In this document: positions 59,051 through 64,000 of the stretch, piece by piece
Position numbering within the stretch: the first letter of the stretch is position 1
How the letters are laid out: every line of letters begins with the position of its first letter
Origin: Pseudogymnoascus destructans
Taxonomy: Eukaryota > Ascomycota > Leotiomycetes > Thelebolales > Thelebolaceae
DNA length: 64,000 bases
Assembly: GCF_001641265.1 (NCBI RefSeq)
Contig: NW_020167525.1
Location: 536,501 to 600,500 of the forward strand
Direction: 5' to 3'
The notes under the pieces: model-generated
Databases searched by the model: none
What the model saw: the letters and a program-made list of their open reading frames with translations, nothing else
What the model was told of the DNA's origin: nothing
Program-made: the position numbers and the translations under genes

Positions 59051-62000
59051 TTACTCACTCCTTCTTCCCCCCCCCCCAATAATAATCCCCTCACCACTCC
59101 CCCTCACCAACCCCGCAAACACCCCTCCAATCTCCATCAACTCCCTCAGCCCCCCAAACTCCACCCCCACCCCCTTATCCATCACCAAAATCCGATCAAA
59201 ATCCGCAATCGTACTCAACCGATGCGCAATAACCACCAACGTCGTATCGCGGAACTCCTCCCTAATACTCCGCTGGATGAGCGCATCGGTGCCCATGTCC
59301 ACCGCGCTCGTCGCCTCGTCCAGGACCAGGATCTTGGGACGCGCCACGATCGCGCGCGCGAGGCAGAGGAGTTGCCGTTGCCCCTGGGAGAGGTTGAGGC
59401 CGGATTCCGAGATGGGGGAGGATAGGGAGGCGAAGGGGTTCGTGTTGGATTGCTGGCCTTGCGAGGTGCTGGTTGCCGTGCTGGAGGCGGGCGGGGAATG
59501 CGAGTCAGCCCACGAGGTAGGCGCGGAGACGAGGTGCACGCGCTGTAGGGCATCGCGGAGCTCGGCATCCTCGTACTCGTCGAAGGGATCTAAATTACTC
59601 CTCACGGTCCCGGAAAACAGGACGGGGTCCTGGGGGATGATAGCGAGGCGGCTGCGGAGGGCTTGTAGTTTCACAGTCGAGATGTCGAGCCCATCGATGA
59701 CGATCTTGCCGGCGCGCGGGTCGAGGAAGCGGAACAGCGCGAGGGTGAGAGAGGACTTACCCGCTCCGGTGCGGCCCACGACGCCTACGCGCTGGTTGGG
59801 CGCTATGGAGAAGGAGAGGCCGTTTAGGATGGCAGGCAGGTCGGGTGCATAACCAACGACGAGGTCGGAGACCTCGAGGCGGCCGGAGGAGGGCCATGCG
59901 GCAGGCGGGTCGATGCCCTTCTCTGTCTCGGTGGGGAGGTTGGCGTACTCGATGACGCGCTCGGCGGAGTTGAAGTCCAGCTCGAGGGATGCGTAGTGGC
60001 GGAGCGCCCACATGATGGCAGCGGAGTACTCGAGGCTGAAAGCGAGCGCAAAGCCGCCGAGGGAGGCGGAGATGGATGGGATGAGCAGGATGGTGGTGGA
60101 TACCGCGACGCAGAACAGCGCGCCCACGGACGCCATCCGGAGTCCCATCCAGCGGTTGAACAGCCACAGGTGCCAGGTAGTCGTCGAGTGGCTGTCGATC
60201 AGGTCGTACATGCGCTTGACGTACACGTCTGCCTTGTCAAAGCCGCGGATCGTGGCGACGCCCGCGAGGGCGGCGTTGAAGGTCTCGAAAATGGGGGACT
60301 TGGCGTTGCTCTCGAGACGCTTCACTTCGCGCGCGCCGGCTAGGTAGCGCATGGCAAAGTGCAGGCAGATGGCGGCGAGGACGAAAGCGAGGACGAAGAT
60401 GTAGGAAGATACGAAGAGACTAGTATAGTTAGACAGCTGTTAGAAAAAAAGGGGGGGGGTGAGAGGCATACCCAGCAATGACAATACCGATCACAGAGAA
60501 GACATCCATAATCCCAAAACTCAAATCGTACGCCAGTCGCGCATCGACGATGACAAAATCAGCCGTGAAGCGATTCAGCACCCGTCCAATGGGGACGGTA
60601 TCGATCCAGCGCAGCGGCGTTCTCAGCACCGTGTATGTGATATCCTCAAACAGCTTCTTTGACGCGCGGATGCTGCCCAAGAAGATATAGTAGTGCTTAA
60701 AGACGCCCAAGAAGCACGATAACAGCGACACCGACACGTACAACGCGAGGTAGTACACCAGATTATCGTGGAACTCCTCGTTGCCGCCCTTGACCACCAG
60801 AGCCTGGAAAGCATAGGTGAACATCGCGTGTGCGGTGTGCTTCTCGTCGCTGCCAGTCCAGAGTTTGAGGATCCACGAGCGGCCGAGCGTCGTGATCTCG
60901 AGGATAGAAAAGATAACTGCTGCCACGCTCCAAAATGGCATACCGCCGCTCGACTTCAGGTACCCGAGGTAGATGACCTTCTTAATCGCGCCCGTCTCGC
61001 GGCCCTCCTCCTCCACAAACTTCTTCGCCGATGCCTTTGTGTCGTCTCTTGTCAGGAGCTCCCGGCTAGTATCCACATCCGACGAGTCGGACACCACAGC
61101 CGTCGACGCCTCATCAGCCTCAACCTCCTCCCTCGTCTCATTATGGCTCACAATCTCCCCCATAACCCCCTCCAGCTCCAACTCCGCCACCAACCCCGCA
61201 TGATCCACCGTCCCCTCCCCAAGCTCAACCAGATACTTCGCCCTGGGTCGACAGAGCGCCACATGGTGGGTAACCAGGATGCGCGTCCGTCCCGCGCCCA
61301 ACTCTCCCGTCAGCGCCTCCTCGAAAATATGCCTGCCCACATGCGCATCCAGCGCACTGAACAGGTCATCCAATAATAGTATGCCCGCACGCGAATATAG
61401 CGCTCGCGCAAATGTCAGCCTCCACCGCTGTCCACCGCTAAGATTGATGCCCTGGGATCCGATCTCAGTCTCCTCGCCGTCAGGCATGATAGCTAGGTCA
61501 GCGCGCAGTGCGCACACATCGATCGTCTTGGCGTAGCGCTCTTCATCAAGCGGGAGACCAAACAGGATGTTCTCCTTGACAGTTGCATTCTCGATCCATG
61601 GGATTTGTGCCACATAGGCGATGGACGAGGGGATGATCCAGTTGTCGCGCGTAGCGGCAGCGTCATGGCGGGAGGAAAGCGGAGGAGAGAGAGGAACATG
61701 CACGCTTCCGGCAAGGAGATCGGTTTCACCAAGGATGGCGCTGAGGAGGAGCGTCTTGCCCGACCCAGTTTTTCCGGAGATAATGCTCAGCTCACCGGTG
61801 GGGAAGGCGATGTCAATATCGCGGAGGACGTACTTGTCCGCCTCGTCCGTGTCGTCGTCGCAGGGCCAGGCGACAGAGGCGTGCTCGAAGGAGATCGTGT
61901 CCGAGACCTTGCGGTCAGAGGCGACCTCGGGCGCGGAGAGGTACTCCTCGATACGGGTGACGGAGACGATGGCATCGATGAGGTCAGTAGTCAGTTCAGG

Positions 62001-63781
62001 GATGATAGAGAGTGTCAGCTCGAGCTGCTTAAAGACGCCGATGCTGGTGAAGGCGACGGATGGGCTTAGGCCACCCTCTAGAACTGCGTAGGTCGCGAGC
62101 GAGGCCGCGGACAGCATGATGGGCGCGGCAATCCAGCAGAGGATCAGGCCCGCGTCGTTGAGTAGCGAGGACCAGAGATCGCGCAGCTCGCGGTCACGAA
62201 CCTTCTTGATCTTGGCTCCCCACTGGTTTTCCGTCGCCGTCCACTTGATCTGTTTCATGCCTTGTAGGGCCTCGTTGACAACGGCCAGCTTGGCGTCGCG
62301 CGCCTTCATCAGACGGTCCTGCGCCGCGCTGTAGCGTTTGCTGAATATAATGTTAGCGGGCAGGATGATAACCATGGTCATCAACCCGGCGAGCAGGGAG
62401 CGCCACCCAATCAACTGGATGAGGAACGCGAACGAGATGACCAGCTCGAAGAAGCTGCCAGGGAAGAAGAAATTGAACGCCGCAAAGTCCGCAACGCGCT
62501 TCGCATCGACACCGATGAGGTTCACAATCGCCTGCCTCGACTTCTGCCCCATATCCTCATCATTAATCTCCGCCTTCGTGGCCCCGGCCTCGATATTCTC
62601 CTCATCCACCTCCCCCTCCGCCGTCTTCGCCACGCTCTTGACATCCTTCCTCCGCATCGACTTCTCAAACACGAGCGCCGACAGCTCTGCCCGGATCGGG
62701 ATCGACAAATCTGACTGGGACAGCCAGAGCAGCCACCCCTCCACCCACGACGACGCAACCGTCATCACCCCCAGCGCCGCGACCCACACAAACGCCTCGG
62801 ACGTGATGGGCTCACCGCTGCCACGGCGCTCGAGCACGCGCAGAATCTGCAGCAGCACGAACTGCGGCGCGATGTTGCCAAAGGCCTGCACGAATGCTAG
62901 TGCCCACTGGCCCGCGAAGGCCCACTTGTGCGTTAGAAAGATGCGCAGCATGAGGCTGCCCGGTAAGTTGGCGCGGGTCCACGACGCTGCTAGGTCGGCG
63001 GAGCGGGTGTCGGCGTTGGGGCGCGGGAGGTCGGACATGTTGAGCGTGCCCTTCTTTACGGCGAAACGGAGGACGGCGTTGCACCACTCGAAGGAGTACT
63101 TGCTCAGGGCTGAGTTGGTGTTCATGGCGTCGATGGGGCGGTTGCCGTCGATGAAGACGCCGGGGCGGCGCGGGATGGTGAGGTTGGCGAAGGCGACGGC
63201 GGTGGTGAGGATGAGCTGGGCTACGCGCAGGATAAAGGTGGGGAGGGGCCCAATGTCGCTGCGCACCTGGGCCAGGATGACGGATTGGGTGCACTGGCCG
63301 CCGAGGAGGAACCAGGTAGAGATGGAGCCGTAGATGCCCAGGTCATGGGTCATCACTGGGGCTCTTGCATAGACTACGGCGAGAGCCTGGAGGGAAATAA
63401 GCACCTGTCATCGCTGTTAGCTAGTTATCCGTAGAGGAATTGACAATCCCAGGTTACCCATGCAGCCGCGTTGAACCAGTTCTCGAGGAAGAAGCCCTCG
63501 CTGCGATCTAGAGTGCTGAGCACAGCGAGAGCCATGGAGACGCCTAGTCCGAGCACGGTCAACAGGCCGATAGCGATCTTGGGCGCCGTGGTCGAGTAGG
63601 CGGCTGTCGTTTCTGCCGTAGCCACGCCGTCGGCATCCTCGTAGATGCGCTGCAGCTGGCCATCCTTCCTGCTGTGCCACCGGGGCGCTATGAGCCGTAG
63701 AGACGCAGCAGATGAGATGATCACTAGGGCGAGAGCAATGGCGCCAGCGGCGAGAGAGATGGAGATTGTGTCGTTCGACAT
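59051..63781 (-). CDS. ABC transporter, ABCC (MRP) type, full length
   Basis: Exons are 63781-63458, 63404-60472 and 60419-59051. Introns of 53 and 52 bp join in phase, giving 1541 residues. An N-terminal TMD0-like hydrophobic region (about 1-190) is followed by TMD1, NBD1, TMD2 and NBD2. NBD1 has Walker A GKTGSGKTLL (about 656), signature LSGGQ (about 763) and LLLDDLFSALD, with Asp in place of the catalytic Glu as usual in ABCC. NBD2 has GRTGAGKSS (about 1302), signature variant LSQGQ (about 1432) and LVLDEATSAVD. Only site 2 should therefore hydrolyse ATP efficiently. It exports conjugated or hydrophobic compounds across plasma or vacuolar membrane. The substrate is unknown and no biosynthetic cluster is adjacent. 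Confidence 0.93.
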
Positions 63782-64000
63782 TGCGAGCTGTGCGGTGGGG
63801 TTGAAGAACGGCGGTTCTACACGGAAGGATACTGTTACCGCATCACGCCGAGTCCGTCCGTAAGTTCAGTCTACGTCGTTCAGATCCCCCTTCCAAGAGA
63901 GTCTCGCGGCGCAACAAATATGCTATATATCCGTCTCCAGGGAAGGGAGCCTTTCAGCTTTTTGTCGAGTCAGCAGCGCGGTGGAGCCAAGCTACGGCGA
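63782..64000. other. Upstream region of the ABC transporter gene
   Basis: Presumed promoter and leader; nothing further is recognised before the window ends. Confidence 0.4.

Noticed and set aside
59051..63781. Two or three separate ABC transporter genes
   Set aside because: The open frames are joined by two short introns with matching phase and conserved sequence across both junctions, so they form one gene.

Overview
This is nuclear DNA of a filamentous ascomycete (Pezizomycotina). Protein-coding genes are split by short 49-139 bp introns with GT..AG borders, several proteins are typical of these fungi, and the intergenic space holds fungal Ty3 chromoviruses, Fot1/pogo DNA transposons, Ty1/copia pieces and a Tc1/mariner relic. 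The repeat mix would fit Leotiomycetes, but that is only an impression. No rRNA, CRISPR or convincing tRNA was found.

Layout. 1-5700: the 3' part of a Ty3/gypsy chromovirus (gag end, pol, an unusual antisense Zn-cluster-like ORF, 3' LTR), an inverted LTR piece and a Tc1 transposase relic. 6379-9704: an amino-acid permease and a RING protein. 10084-11925: a complete pogo/Fot1 transposon. 12877-27055: a housekeeping block, mostly on the minus strand: Kelch membrane protein, glutaminyl cyclase, a predicted mitochondrial membrane protein (plus strand), MSH6 and CAF-1 subunit Cac2. 27600-36600: a nest of retroelements around one complete Ty3 element at 28408-35136. It has 936-bp LTRs that look identical and a 5-bp target duplication, and it split a short reading frame. 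36909-41856: a poorly resolved SANT-like gene, a 38-bp-arm palindrome and a second, dead pogo element. 42182-43989: succinate-semialdehyde dehydrogenase. 44990-49080: a run of small secreted cysteine-rich genes. 49823-63781: a LigD-type phosphoesterase, mitochondrial tyrosyl-tRNA synthetase, a GH36 raffinose-synthase-like protein, a kinase-like protein and a full-length ABCC transporter.

The most novel item is the small secreted protein cluster. Three intact genes and one broken gene share a signal peptide and a spacing-conserved eight-cysteine framework that ends in two CC pairs. They differ almost everywhere else and lie on one strand in about 3.3 kb next to transposon-rich DNA, as candidate effector or antimicrobial families do. 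I do not recognise the family.

Other signals: a canonical A-AAA-AAC slippery heptamer in phase at the gag stop of the first Ty3 element; an antisense ORF behind its pol with an exact Zn2Cys6 spacing; three long fold-back repeats with perfect arms, one covering the stop codon of the GH36 gene; 17-bp-period double motifs in the termini of both pogo elements; and LTR sequence shared in opposite polarity between Ty3 and copia pieces.
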